Shown here: positions 8,071-15,986 of the stretch, in pieces
Numbering within the stretch: position 1 is the first letter of the stretch
How the letters are laid out: each line of letters starts with the position of its first letter
Assembly (NCBI RefSeq): GCF_030581075.1
Contig: NZ_JAUQSW010000014.1
Location: 1-64,000 of the forward strand
Length of the DNA stretch: 64,000 nucleotides
Source of the DNA: Hymenobacter cheonanensis
Lineage (GTDB): Bacteria; Bacteroidota; Bacteroidia; Cytophagales; Hymenobacteraceae
Direction: 5' to 3'
Made by a program: the position numbers and the translations under genes
Notes under the pieces: model-generated
The model's database searches: none
The model's input: only the letters and a program-made list of their open reading frames with translations
Told to the model about the DNA's origin: nothing

Positions 8071-10047
8071 ATGCGTTACCCGGCTATTGCCCTCGGGCTG
8101 CTGCTGCTGGCTTGCGGAGCCTGCAGTCCCTCCACTTCCGCGCCCTCGGCGGCGGCTTCAATGGGAGCCCGGTTTCCCATTGTGGTGCAGGGCCGCTGGG
8201 GCTTCATCGACTCGACGGGCGCGGTGGTGGTGGCGCCCCGGTTTGCCCAGGTGCAGGAGTTTGCCGAGGGGCTAGCCCCGGTGCGCGAGGCGGGGCACTA
8301 CGGCTACCTAAATGAGGCTGGCCAGCTGGTATTGCCGCAGCGCTACGGCTACGCGGCGCCCTTCCACAATGGGCGGGCGCTGGTGCAGCCCGACAGCATA
8401 CCCCGGCTACTCGACCGCGCCGGCCGCCTGCTACCGCTAGCGGCTGTTTACAGGCAGCTGGAGTGGCAGCCAGCGGCGGCCGGCAGCCGCGACCGGGGCG
8501 GCCGGTGGGTAGGCACGCTGCCCTCCTACCAGCGCCAGCTGCTGGCCGCCAGCGGCCAGCTCCTAAACCCGGCCCGGTTTGAGCTGATAGGGGAGCTGAG
8601 CAACAACCGGATAGTGGTAACGGGCTCCGAACCCTTACGCAATGCACAGGGCAACAGCGAAGTAGCCGCCGTGGGCGTACTCGATGGGCGCGGGCGGTTT
8701 GTGATTCCCTACTACCGCTTTCACGACCTATCTACCTTCCACGAAGGCCTGGCCCTGGCGTCCATCTACCAGCCGGGCAATGACGAGGCCGACCACTGGG
8801 GCATCATCGATACCACCGGGCGCGTGGTGGCCCGGCTGCCCGCGGGGTATTATTTCAGCTCCCTCGATGAGCACAGCTTTTCCGACGGCCTCGCGCAGGT
8901 TAACTGCATAAGCAGCGGCCAGTACCCCAACGATGAGAGCTACCCCGCGCCTATCGACCACGCGGGCCGGGTGCTTTTCCGGCGGCCCGGCCTGCGGCAG
9001 CTCAGTGCCTTTAGCCACGGCCGGGCCTGGGCGCAGGACTCGGCCTTTCACTGGCAGCTACTGAATAAAGCGGGGCTAGCGCTCAACAAAGTACTTATCA
9101 AGCAAGTAGTTAGCAGTGGCCGTGGCGGGGCGCCTACGTTTGCCGACGGCGTGGAGCTGGTGGCCCTCGACAACGGTGATTTTGCCGCTCTCGATAGCCT
9201 GGGGCAAGTCGTGCGCCGCATTTCGCCCCCCGCGGCCGGCAGCAATAGCCCGCAGCGGCAAGGCAACCTGCTCACGTTTTACGCCGCCAGCCAGAGGCAG
9301 CGCCTGGGGTTTTGGAACTGGCGCACGGGCCTGCTGGTGCCGCCGCGTTTTTCTGCTATCGACTACGCAGGCTACCGGCACGGGCTGCTGGCGGTGGTAG
9401 AAGGCGACCGCCCGGGGTATCTCTCGCCGGCGGGGCGCTACGTGTGGCGGGCCGCACCCGCCGCCAGCACCCCGCTAAACCTGGATTTTATGCGGCGCGG
9501 CAGCTACCTGGTAGCATCGGCCCCGCTGCGGCGCTACGCGGGCTTTGGCGGCTGGGGGCGGTCAGGTAATTTGGCCCGGCCCATACAGGGGCAGGTTTTC
9601 GCGCCGCGCACCCTAGCGGTGCAGGTGGCTACCCGCGCAACGCCCGGCGCTTTTGGGCCGCACCACGGCCACGCGCTCGCCATTGCCAACACCAGTGCCG
9701 ATACCGTAGTGTTCGACGCCCAGGATAGCAACCTGGCGCTCACTATACAAGCGCGCGATGCCCAGGGCAAATGGCGGGCTATCGAGCACACCCCCAGCAG
9801 CTGGTGCGGCAATAGCTACCACCAGGTTTTCCTGGCTCCCGGCCAGTGCTGGCAGCTTACGGTGCCCGCTTATGCGGGCGAGTTTGCGACGCGGCTCCGG
9901 GTGAGGCTGCTGCGGCGCCAGGCAAAGGGCTCGCGCAAACAGGTAGCGGTGTATAGCAACGAGTTTGCGGGCAGCGTTAACCCAGCGCAGTTTTGGCGGC
10001 AGGAAGGCTACAGCCCGCAGGACATTATGGACCCGTACACGAATTAG
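8071..10047 (+). CDS. WG-repeat lipoprotein
   Basis: 658 residues. The lipoprotein signal ends LLLACGAC, followed by an array of WG/beta-propeller-like repeats: GRWGFIDSTGAVVVAPRF, GHYGYLNEAGQLVLPQRY, HWGIIDTTGRVV and later more degenerate units. A C-terminal beta domain from about residue 510 has a conserved-looking Cys pair (SSWCGNS, PGQCWQL). WG-repeat proteins are usually surface or periplasmic binding modules of unknown ligand. ATG at 8071 is chosen because it begins the signal peptide; the frame is open upstream to an alternative start at 8035. The gene starts 63 bases after the MBOAT gene and may be co-transcribed, but functional linkage to acylation is only inference. Confidence 0.87.
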   Translation: MRYPAIALGLLLLACGACSPSTSAPSAAASMGARFPIVVQGRWGFIDSTGAVVVAPRFAQVQEFAEGLAPVREAGHYGYLNEAGQLVLPQRYGYAAPFHNGRALVQPDSIPRLLDRAGRLLPLAAVYRQLEWQPAAAGSRDRGGRWVGTLPSYQRQLLAASGQLLNPARFELIGELSNNRIVVTGSEPLRNAQGNSEVAAVGVLDGRGRFVIPYYRFHDLSTFHEGLALASIYQPGNDEADHWGIIDTTGRVVARLPAGYYFSSLDEHSFSDGLAQVNCISSGQYPNDESYPAPIDHAGRVLFRRPGLRQLSAFSHGRAWAQDSAFHWQLLNKAGLALNKVLIKQVVSSGRGGAPTFADGVELVALDNGDFAALDSLGQVVRRISPPAAGSNSPQRQGNLLTFYAASQRQRLGFWNWRTGLLVPPRFSAIDYAGYRHGLLAVVEGDRPGYLSPAGRYVWRAAPAASTPLNLDFMRRGSYLVASAPLRRYAGFGGWGRSGNLARPIQGQVFAPRTLAVQVATRATPGAFGPHHGHALAIANTSADTVVFDAQDSNLALTIQARDAQGKWRAIEHTPSSWCGNSYHQVFLAPGQCWQLTVPAYAGEFATRLRVRLLRRQAKGSRKQVAVYSNEFAGSVNPAQFWRQEGYSPQDIMDPYTN

Positions 10048-10120
10048 CGTTGCCCCGGCAGACGCGCCTGCTGTTGCAGGCCCACGCACGGCCTGGCGGA
10101 GTCTGCAAATCGGCCGGCCG

Positions 10121-10128
10121 TAACTTTG
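10121..10128 (+). promoter_or_regulatory. -7 box TAACTTTG upstream of rlmD
   Basis: Match to TAnnTTTG, 21 bases before the ATG at 10150. The TTG inside this box is an in-frame alternative start, but the promoter position argues against it. No clear -33 element. Confidence 0.55.
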
Positions 10129-10149
10129 CGCCCCTCACCGCAAAAAGTT

Positions 10150-11577
10150 ATGCCTAGCAAAGCCACCAAACTCGCTAACTCTATCCCGCCCGAAGCCCTG
10201 CTCAACGTCGAAATTCAAGACATGGTGGCCGAGGGCAAATGCCTGGTTCGCATCAATAATCTCGTCGTTTTTGTCAACCAGGTCGCCCCCGGCGATGTGG
10301 TGGACTTGCGCATCAGCAAGGCCCATAAGCGCTTTATGGAGGCCACGCCCACCAAGTACCACAAGTACTCGGAACTGCGCACCACGCCGTTTTGCCAGCA
10401 TTTTGGCACCTGCGGCGGCTGCAAGTGGCAGCACATCAGCTACGACGCGCAGCTCAATTACAAGCACCAGCAGGTAGAAGACACTTTGCAGCGCATCGGC
10501 AAAGTGGAAATTCCCGAAGTGCGCCGCATCCTGGCCTCGCCCGAGCGCAAATACTACCGCAATAAGCTCGAATACACGTTCAGCTTCATGGGCTGGCTCA
10601 CGGAGGAGCAGATTAAGGACGAAACCGCGCAGTACGACCGCCGGGTGCTGGGCTTCCACACGCCGGGCCGGTTTGATAAGATTATCGACGTGGAGCACTG
10701 CCACTTGCAGCCCGAGCCGAGCAACGAAATCCGCTTGTTCATCCGCGACTACGCGCGGGAGCACATGCTGCGCTTCGGTAACATCATCAAGCAAACCGGG
10801 CTGCTGCGCAACCTCATCATCCGCACCGCCGAGAGCACCGGCGAAACGATGGTGATTCTGCAATGCTACCGCCAGCACCAGGCCATCGAGCCGCTGCTCG
10901 ATGCGGTGTACGCGAAGTTTCCGCAGATTACGTCGCTCAACTACGTGCTCAACGACAAGGGCAACGAAACCTTCCACGACCTCGAAGTGGTGTGCTACAA
11001 AGGCAAGCCCTACATCGAGGAGGAGATGGAAGGCCTGCGCTTCCGCATCGGCCCCAAGTCGTTTTACCAAACCAACTCGGCCGGCGCCTACAATCTCTAC
11101 AAAGTGGCCCGCGAGTTTGCTGAAATCAAGCCCACTGACCTCGTGTACGACCTCTACACCGGCGCCGGCACCATCGCCAACTTCGTGGCTCGCCAGGCCG
11201 CTAGGGTCGTCGGCGTCGAATACGTGGAGCAGGCTGTGCTCGACGCCCGCGTCAACTCGGAAATCAACGGCGTGACCAATACCGAGTTTTTCGCCGGCGA
11301 CATGAAGGATATGCTCACCGAGGCCTTCACCAGCCACCACGGCCACCCCGACGTCATCATCACCGACCCGCCCCGCGCCGGCATGCACGAAGACGTGGTG
11401 AAGCGCCTCGTGGAGCTGCGTGCCCCCCGCGTCGTCTACATCAGCTGTAACCCCGCCACCCAGGCCCGCGACCTGGAACTGCTCGACGAGGTGTACAAAG
11501 TAACCCGCGTGCAGCCGGTGGATATGTTTCCGCACACGCACCACGTGGAGAATGTGGTGCTGCTGGAGTTAAAGTAG
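10150..11577 (+). CDS. rlmD: 23S rRNA (uracil-C5)-methyltransferase, RlmD/RumA family
   Basis: 475 residues. An N-terminal TRAM-like domain (VEIQDMVAEGKCLVRINNLVVFV) is followed by the 4Fe-4S Cys cluster CQHFGTCGGCKW. The central domain leads to the SAM-binding fold with DLYTGAGTIANF and the DPPRAGM motif. The catalytic Cys lies in YISCNPAT. The family methylates C5 of a uridine in 23S rRNA (U1939 in E. coli) using SAM; other family members modify tRNA U54 or U747, so the exact target is inferred. ATG at 10150 is chosen over the TTG at 10126, which lies in the -7 box. It is convergent with and directly abuts the next gene's stop codon. Confidence 0.93.
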   Translation: MPSKATKLANSIPPEALLNVEIQDMVAEGKCLVRINNLVVFVNQVAPGDVVDLRISKAHKRFMEATPTKYHKYSELRTTPFCQHFGTCGGCKWQHISYDAQLNYKHQQVEDTLQRIGKVEIPEVRRILASPERKYYRNKLEYTFSFMGWLTEEQIKDETAQYDRRVLGFHTPGRFDKIIDVEHCHLQPEPSNEIRLFIRDYAREHMLRFGNIIKQTGLLRNLIIRTAESTGETMVILQCYRQHQAIEPLLDAVYAKFPQITSLNYVLNDKGNETFHDLEVVCYKGKPYIEEEMEGLRFRIGPKSFYQTNSAGAYNLYKVAREFAEIKPTDLVYDLYTGAGTIANFVARQAARVVGVEYVEQAVLDARVNSEINGVTNTEFFAGDMKDMLTEAFTSHHGHPDVIITDPPRAGMHEDVVKRLVELRAPRVVYISCNPATQARDLELLDEVYKVTRVQPVDMFPHTHHVENVVLLELK

Positions 11578-12000
11578 TTAAACTACTTCGTCGTAGTAAC
11601 CGGCCCGAAAGCAAATGATAGTTTCTGCCGGTTCTTCGAGCAATTCAATATCTTCTGTGTAGCAGCCGAAGCCATTTTTATGAGAAGTGAAGCCACTTTC
11701 GTCTTCTTCTAATTCGTCATCTTGCTCACGCACAAAGTCAAGCACTTCGCCTAATGGTACTGGAAATAATTGTTCACCTCGCCAACTCACTAGAGCTGGT
11801 GAGGTGAACTCAACTGCTGCACACTTTCTATTTTCATCGTAGATAACGAAAACTCCTGCTGCTTGAAAATAGTCCGTTAGCTCAGTGCCTCCTCTTTCAA
11901 ATTCGTTAGGCTTTTCGTCAAAAAGTTTACGAATACTTTCTTGCGCTGCTCCAAATACAATTTGTCCGGCACCTTCGTAAGAATGAATTTCCCAAGTCAT
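11578..12000 (-). CDS. Hypothetical acidic protein, AT-richer than its neighbours
   Basis: 140 residues, unrecognised. Soluble and acidic, no signal peptide. Notable stretches are MTWEIHSYEGAGQIVFGA at the start and AVEFTSPALVSWRGEQLF in the middle, with an Asp/Glu-rich segment (REQDDELEEDESGF) and a Gly-Phe-Gly-Cys-Tyr motif. Codon use is clearly less GC-biased than in flanking genes, suggesting more recent acquisition or relaxed selection. Small acidic proteins of this kind are often immunity proteins or contact-system leftovers, but no toxin is adjacent, so that is only a thought. It sits between rlmD (stop codons abut) and a divergent small gene. Confidence 0.75.
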   Translation of the reverse strand: MTWEIHSYEGAGQIVFGAAQESIRKLFDEKPNEFERGGTELTDYFQAAGVFVIYDENRKCAAVEFTSPALVSWRGEQLFPVPLGEVLDFVREQDDELEEDESGFTSHKNGFGCYTEDIELLEEPAETIICFRAGYYDEVV

Positions 12001-12036
12001 AATAGTCGCTGATATTCTGCCAGCAAAGTAAATACA

Positions 12037-12411
12037 ATGGACTACTTCAACGACCCCGAGCTAAACGGCAAATACCTGGGCACGATTACCAAGGATTTTG
12101 CCACCGCGTCCGACACCATTAAGGAAGCGTCGTACCAAATCCGCAAGCGTGAGATTTCGCAGTATCCGGTGTTCGTGTTTGCGCGGCAGGCGGTGCAGCT
12201 CGGCAGCCTGCTCATCAACGCCGACGAGCAGGAATTGCAGTGGCACGTCTTCGCCAGCTACCTCGAAATACTAGCCCAGCAAGGCATCGTGGACCCCGAG
12301 AAAATCGAAGATTTCATCGGCACCTGGAAAAACCCGGATGAGTTTTGCTGCCTCTTCGTGGTGGATGAGGAGTTCACGAATTTCGTGTACATCCCCTACC
12401 CGGAAGACTGA
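12037..12411 (+). CDS. Conserved-looking hypothetical protein
   Basis: 124 residues, soluble, no signal peptide and no motif I recognise. It starts MDYFNDPELNGKYLGTITKDF and ends FVYIPYPED. The predicted mix is alpha/beta with an internal amphipathic segment (HVFASYLEILAQQGIVDPEKI). Base composition at third positions is like the genome, so it looks native. It is divergent from the AT-richer gene at 11578-12000. Its stop codon overlaps the left arm of a perfect 45-base inverted repeat that also reaches the stop of thiL. Confidence 0.75.
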   Translation: MDYFNDPELNGKYLGTITKDFATASDTIKEASYQIRKREISQYPVFVFARQAVQLGSLLINADEQELQWHVFASYLEILAQQGIVDPEKIEDFIGTWKNPDEFCCLFVVDEEFTNFVYIPYPED

Positions 12412-12558
12412 CCGCAGATTTAACGGATTAAACGGATTGCGCCGATACGCCCGCCTGCGCGGGCTGGCTATGCTTACGACCAAGTGGCTGTAGCAAGTAG
12501 TCAGCTCGCGCAAGCGGGCGTATCGGCGCAATCCGTTTAATCCGTTAAATCTGCGGTC
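12410..12558. repeat. Long inverted repeat, family B, overlapping two stop codons
   Basis: Arms 12410-12454 and 12514-12558 are perfect 45-base complements (GACCGCAGATTTAACGG at the ends). Pairing continues inward to about 12471/12497 with one mismatch and three G-U-compatible differences, so almost the whole element folds as one hairpin. Its outer bases overlap the TGA of the 124-aa gene and the TAG of thiL. Confidence 0.95.
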
Positions 12559-13586
12559 TAGAAGTGGTTGAAGCCCTGGGCCCGCAGCGGCACAGCCTGG
12601 CCGCCTTTGGTAATGAGGTTCACCGCGTCGTTGTGCTCGGTGAGGTGGCCGATAACGGTGATGTCGGGGTGGTTTTTGATTTTGGCGTGGTCGGCGATGG
12701 CGATGGTGAAGAGCAGCTCGTAGTCCTCGCCGCCGTTGAGGGCGGCCGTGATGGGGTCGAGGTTGAACTCGGCCGCTGCTTCGAGCGTGGGGTTGGCCAG
12801 GGGCAGGTATTCGCTGAAAACACGGGCCCCGGTGCCGCTGGCGGCGCACAGGTGCAGCACCTCGGAGGCTAGCCCGTCGCTGATGTCAATCATGGCGGTG
12901 GGGTGCACGCCCAGCTCGCGCAGCTCGTGCACCACGTCGAGGCGCGCCTCGGGCTTGAGCTGGCGCTGCACTACGTAGTTGTAGCTGTCCAACTCGGGCT
13001 GGGTTTCGGGGTCGGCCAGGAAGGCCTGCTTTTCGCGCTCCAGCACTTGCAGGCCCAGGTAGGCGCCGCCGAGGTCGCCGGTTACGCACAAAATATCGGT
13101 AGGCTTACCGCCCGAGCGGCGCACGGCCTTGCCGGCCTCGGCCAGGCCTAGCGCCGTGACGCTGATAACCAGGCCGCCGCGGCTGCCGGTGGTGTCGCCG
13201 CCCACCAGGTCGACGCCGTAGGCCTCGCAGGCTAGCCGCATGCCAGCGTATAGTTCTTCCACGGCCTCCACGGTAAAGCGGCTGGGCAAGCTCAGGGCCA
13301 CTACCACCTGGGTGGGCGTGGCAAACATGGCCGCCACGTCCGACACGTTCACGGCCACGGCCTTGTAGCCGAGGTGGCGCAGGGGCGAGAACGACAAATC
13401 GAAGTGCACGCCCTCGACCAGCATATCGGTCGAAACCACGACTTCCTGCCCGGCCGGCGGGGCCAGAATGGCAGCATCGTCGCCGATGCCGAGGACGGTG
13501 CTGGGCTGGGTAAGGGCAATGTCGCGCTGCAAGCGGCGGATGAGGCCAAACTCGCCGAGCTGGGAAAGGGGCGTTAAATCAGCCAT
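12558..13586 (-). CDS. thiL: Thiamine-monophosphate kinase
   Basis: 342 residues, the usual ThiL length. ThiL/PurM-type ATP-binding motifs are present: GIGDDAAIL near residue 33, STDMLVEGVHFD near 50, GGDTT near 130 and DISDGLASE in the C-terminal half, plus GGEDYELLF. It phosphorylates thiamine monophosphate to thiamine pyrophosphate with ATP in the cytoplasm. ATG at 13586 gives MADLTPLSQLGEFGLI, the expected N-terminus; the open frame upstream crosses the -7 box. No other thiamine gene is adjacent. It is transcribed divergently from a small lipoprotein gene. Confidence 0.95.
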   Translation of the reverse strand: MADLTPLSQLGEFGLIRRLQRDIALTQPSTVLGIGDDAAILAPPAGQEVVVSTDMLVEGVHFDLSFSPLRHLGYKAVAVNVSDVAAMFATPTQVVVALSLPSRFTVEAVEELYAGMRLACEAYGVDLVGGDTTGSRGGLVISVTALGLAEAGKAVRRSGGKPTDILCVTGDLGGAYLGLQVLEREKQAFLADPETQPELDSYNYVVQRQLKPEARLDVVHELRELGVHPTAMIDISDGLASEVLHLCAASGTGARVFSEYLPLANPTLEAAAEFNLDPITAALNGGEDYELLFTIAIADHAKIKNHPDITVIGHLTEHNDAVNLITKGGQAVPLRAQGFNHF

Positions 13587-13622
13587 AAAAAAACAAGAAA
13601 AACGAGCGGAAAAACCGGGCCG

Positions 13623-13630
13623 CAAAGGTA
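13623..13630 (-). promoter_or_regulatory. -7 box TACCTTTG of thiL
   Basis: On the minus strand TACCTTTG lies 36 bases upstream of the thiL ATG and matches TAnnTTTG. A matching box for the divergent gene lies 30 bases away, but no clear -33 element is seen for either. Confidence 0.55.
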
Positions 13631-13659
13631 CGGCCGCTGGCGGGCCACGGGCGCGGCCG

Positions 13660-13667
13660 TAAATTTG
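13660..13667 (+). promoter_or_regulatory. -7 box TAAATTTG of the lipoprotein gene
   Basis: TAAATTTG matches TAnnTTTG and lies 48 bases upstream of the ATG at 13716, back to back with the thiL box. Confidence 0.5.
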
Positions 13668-13715
13668 ACCACCCGGGCGGGGCATTATTACCGCCGGGTT
13701 TGCCGTTTGGTTTTC

Positions 13716-14321
13716 ATGAAATCACTCCTCTTCGCTAGCCTGCTCGTGCTGGCCGTGCTGCCCATGTGCAAGCCCGACGCCTCTAAAAGCACCGCCACTG
13801 CCACCACCGACAGCCCGGCCTCGCCGGCCGCCGTGCGCGCCCAGTTCGACATCCTGCGCGATTCGGCCGACGTGAACTGGCAGCGCATGATGACCAGCGA
13901 CGACAAAAAGAATGCTGACCTGCGCGAGCTGCTGCAAGACCTCAGCAAATACCCCAATGCCAACCAGGCCCAACTCGAAGGCCTGCGCACGGCCCGCGCC
14001 CGCCTCGCCAAGCAGCGCTACGACCGGGCCAGCATGGCCTCGTCGGCGCTCATCGACCGCTACGATGCCGCCCAGGATTCGGTGCTGAAAATAGTGGTGC
14101 CCCTGGCCGCGCCCGAGGGCAACGCCCCCTCCGAGCGCGTGCGCGACTACGTGGAGGCCATTCAGCTGGCCGATGCCAACGTAGTGGGCTACCGCGCCCA
14201 CTACGATGCCGCCGCCAAGGCCTACAACAACTACCTGAAAGTGCACGGCGAGGAGCTGACCAAAATGGGCGGCAAGTACGCCGGCCTACAGCCGCTGCCA
14301 CTGTTTGAGCTGGGCCAATAG
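13716..14321 (+). CDS. Hypothetical lipoprotein
   Basis: 201 residues. The lipoprotein signal is LLFASLLVLAVLPMC, with the modified Cys at about residue 18 followed by a Thr/Ala/Ser-rich linker. The rest is helical and charged (LRELLQDLSKYPNANQAQLEG, many Ala, Asp and Arg), consistent with a coiled-coil or four-helix periplasmic domain. No recognised family. ATG at 13716 begins the signal peptide; the frame is open upstream to 13665, which overlaps the -7 box. A second, tiny lipoprotein gene follows after about 115 bases. Confidence 0.78.
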   Translation: MKSLLFASLLVLAVLPMCKPDASKSTATATTDSPASPAAVRAQFDILRDSADVNWQRMMTSDDKKNADLRELLQDLSKYPNANQAQLEGLRTARARLAKQRYDRASMASSALIDRYDAAQDSVLKIVVPLAAPEGNAPSERVRDYVEAIQLADANVVGYRAHYDAAAKAYNNYLKVHGEELTKMGGKYAGLQPLPLFELGQ

Positions 14322-14436
14322 CCTGAAAACGTTGGGAGTTACTAAAAAAAGAGTATCTTTTGGCGCGGTTGCAACCCCGGCTTTCCGGCCGGGCTCTTCC
14401 CGCTAGCCTCACCCTCACTTTTTACCTCCTACGCCC

Positions 14437-14601
14437 ATGCCAAAAGCCCTTACTTACTTGCGCCTGCCGCTACTAGCCCTGCTCACGAGCTTCGCGCTCA
14501 CGTCGTGCTTCGATACCGACAAAAAGTGCGACCCCAAGCCCAGTAAATGCGGCACAACTACCAAAACCACCACGCCCACGCCCACCGGCGGCGCCAGCTA
14601 G
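14437..14601 (+). CDS. Small Cys-containing lipoprotein (54 aa)
   Basis: A short open frame, ATG 14437 to TAG 14601. It encodes a lipoprotein signal (LLALLTSFALTSC) and a mature part of about 31 residues with two further Cys (KKCDPKP, SKCGTTTK) and a Thr/Pro-rich tail. It is followed 25 bases later by a strong intrinsic terminator. Signal peptide, lipobox and terminator together make it likely to be real despite its size. Function unknown. Confidence 0.7.
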   Translation: MPKALTYLRLPLLALLTSFALTSCFDTDKKCDPKPSKCGTTTKTTTPTPTGGAS

Positions 14602-14626
14602 GCCAGGGAGCATGGGTATAAGAAAC

Positions 14627-14658
14627 AAAAAGGGAGCGCCGCGGCGCTCCCTTTTTTT
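14627..14658. terminator. Bidirectional intrinsic terminator
   Basis: Stem AGGGAGCGCC/GGCGCTCCCT with a 2-base GC loop, five A upstream and seven T downstream. It lies between the small lipoprotein (+) and the convergent NYN-domain gene (-). Confidence 0.88.
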
Positions 14659-14669
14659 GTGGTGGTGGG

Positions 14670-15788
14670 CTAGGCCGCTGGCTTGTCCTCCGGAGGGCCG
14701 GGGTTTAGCTCGCGCACGTCGGGGTGCTGGTAGTTGACGAGGATAACCGAGAAGGGGTGCGGCTCGCCCTCGCGCTTTTCGAGGCGCACGGCCCCGGCGT
14801 CGCGCAGCTGGTTGAGAAGCTGGCGGCGCTCCCAGTCGGGCAGCTCGGGCAGCACATCGGTGAGGCGGCGCAGGAAAGGGCTGGCCCATATTTCGGGCGT
14901 AGCCTGCTGGCTGGCAAATTTTTGCACTTGCAGCAAGAGGTATTCCAGCACGCGGCGCTCGTCGGTGCGCGTGATGCGGCGAACGGGCGCAAACGTGGCC
15001 GGCGGCTCCTGCAATAATTGTTCGAGCATACTGGGCCGCGCCGGGGCGCTGGCGCGGCTGGGGGCGGGTGCGGCGGGGCCGGCTTCTTCTTCGGCCGGCG
15101 CGGCGGCCAGCCGGCTGGCCACGTCTTGGGCGGCCTGCCGGCCGGCGGCCGACTGCACGCCCACCAGCCCCTGCTCGCGTAGGCGGCGCATTTCTTCGCC
15201 CTGGCGCAGGCGGGCAGCGCGGTGGTCTTCGAGGGCCTGCAGGCGCTCGGCGGGCAGCAGGGCCCGGGCGTCGATGAAGTGCTCCTGGCCCAGCATCTGC
15301 AAGAGGTCGCCCGATACGCTTTCGCGGAAGCCCACCACCTTCACCTGCCGGGCCTGGCGGCGCAGGTGCTGCAATACGGGGATGTAGTCGCGGTCGCCGG
15401 CCACCAGCACAAACGTGCCGATGGCGGGCCGGGTGTAGAGCACCTCCAGGGCATCGATGCAGAGCTGCATGTCGGCCGCGTTTTTATGGTCGGTGCCCAG
15501 CACGTTGCGCGTGCTCACGCCCATGAGGTAGAGCGGGCCCTGCGGGCCGGTGGGTATCTTATCGAAGTCGGCGTAGGCGTTGAGCACCAGCGAGTCGAGG
15601 CCCAGCTCACGCTTCAGGGCATCGCGCAGAGCGCGCACCAGGTCGAGGGCGTAGTCGTGGGGGTCCTGGGGGTCGAGGTAGTGGTTTTTGAGAAAGTAGT
15701 AGACGTTCTCAAAATCAATAAAAACGGCGGCATACGGCGAAGCCGCCGCGGCAGGCGGGGCCGCCGCAGAAGGAGCATAGGTGGACAT
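14670..15788 (-). CDS. NYN-domain protein (LabA/DUF88-like predicted RNase) with C-terminal helical domain
   Basis: 372 residues. After a Pro/Ala-rich leader the NYN (PIN-like) domain spans about residues 20-180. Its acidic metal-binding residues are in VFIDFENVYYF, in KNAADMQLCIDAL and in VLVAGDRDYIPV. The fold is known for ribonucleases; catalytic activity here is inferred from the intact acidic set. A central Ala/Arg/Glu-rich linker (about 190-270) leads to a C-terminal domain (RRVLEYLLLQVQKFASQQATP to VILVNYQHP) that looks like a winged helix and may bind nucleic acid, as LOTUS domains do in related proteins. It stands alone, convergent with the lipoprotein genes. Confidence 0.87.
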   Translation of the reverse strand: MSTYAPSAAAPPAAAASPYAAVFIDFENVYYFLKNHYLDPQDPHDYALDLVRALRDALKRELGLDSLVLNAYADFDKIPTGPQGPLYLMGVSTRNVLGTDHKNAADMQLCIDALEVLYTRPAIGTFVLVAGDRDYIPVLQHLRRQARQVKVVGFRESVSGDLLQMLGQEHFIDARALLPAERLQALEDHRAARLRQGEEMRRLREQGLVGVQSAAGRQAAQDVASRLAAAPAEEEAGPAAPAPSRASAPARPSMLEQLLQEPPATFAPVRRITRTDERRVLEYLLLQVQKFASQQATPEIWASPFLRRLTDVLPELPDWERRQLLNQLRDAGAVRLEKREGEPHPFSVILVNYQHPDVRELNPGPPEDKPAA

Positions 15789-15986
15789 TATTGGTAGATA
15801 AGAATACTATTATTCAGCTGATTAACTCAGCGAATAAATAAGAGAGCGAGGTGCACAAAGGTCGGTCGCAAATGGGGCCGGGCAGGCAAAGAATTCGGGC
15901 AACTTGCCGGCCGGGGTGGCCGTCTTCACGGGTAGCCCCGCGCGGGTGCGCCCGGGCACTGACCTTTGCAGCCTGACTTCCTGCTT

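Noticed and set aside
10066-10081. Hairpin GCCTGC-TGTT-GCAGGC after the WG-repeat gene as a terminator
   Set aside because: Only a 6-bp stem and no T tract; not enough to call.
10135-11544. Long open frame on the minus strand inside rlmD (also 3752-4948 minus, 47329-48723 plus, 1419-2423 plus and similar)
   Set aside because: High GC at third codon positions leaves antisense frames open. Their translations are Ala/Arg/His/Gly-rich with no motif, while the opposite frames encode clear families.
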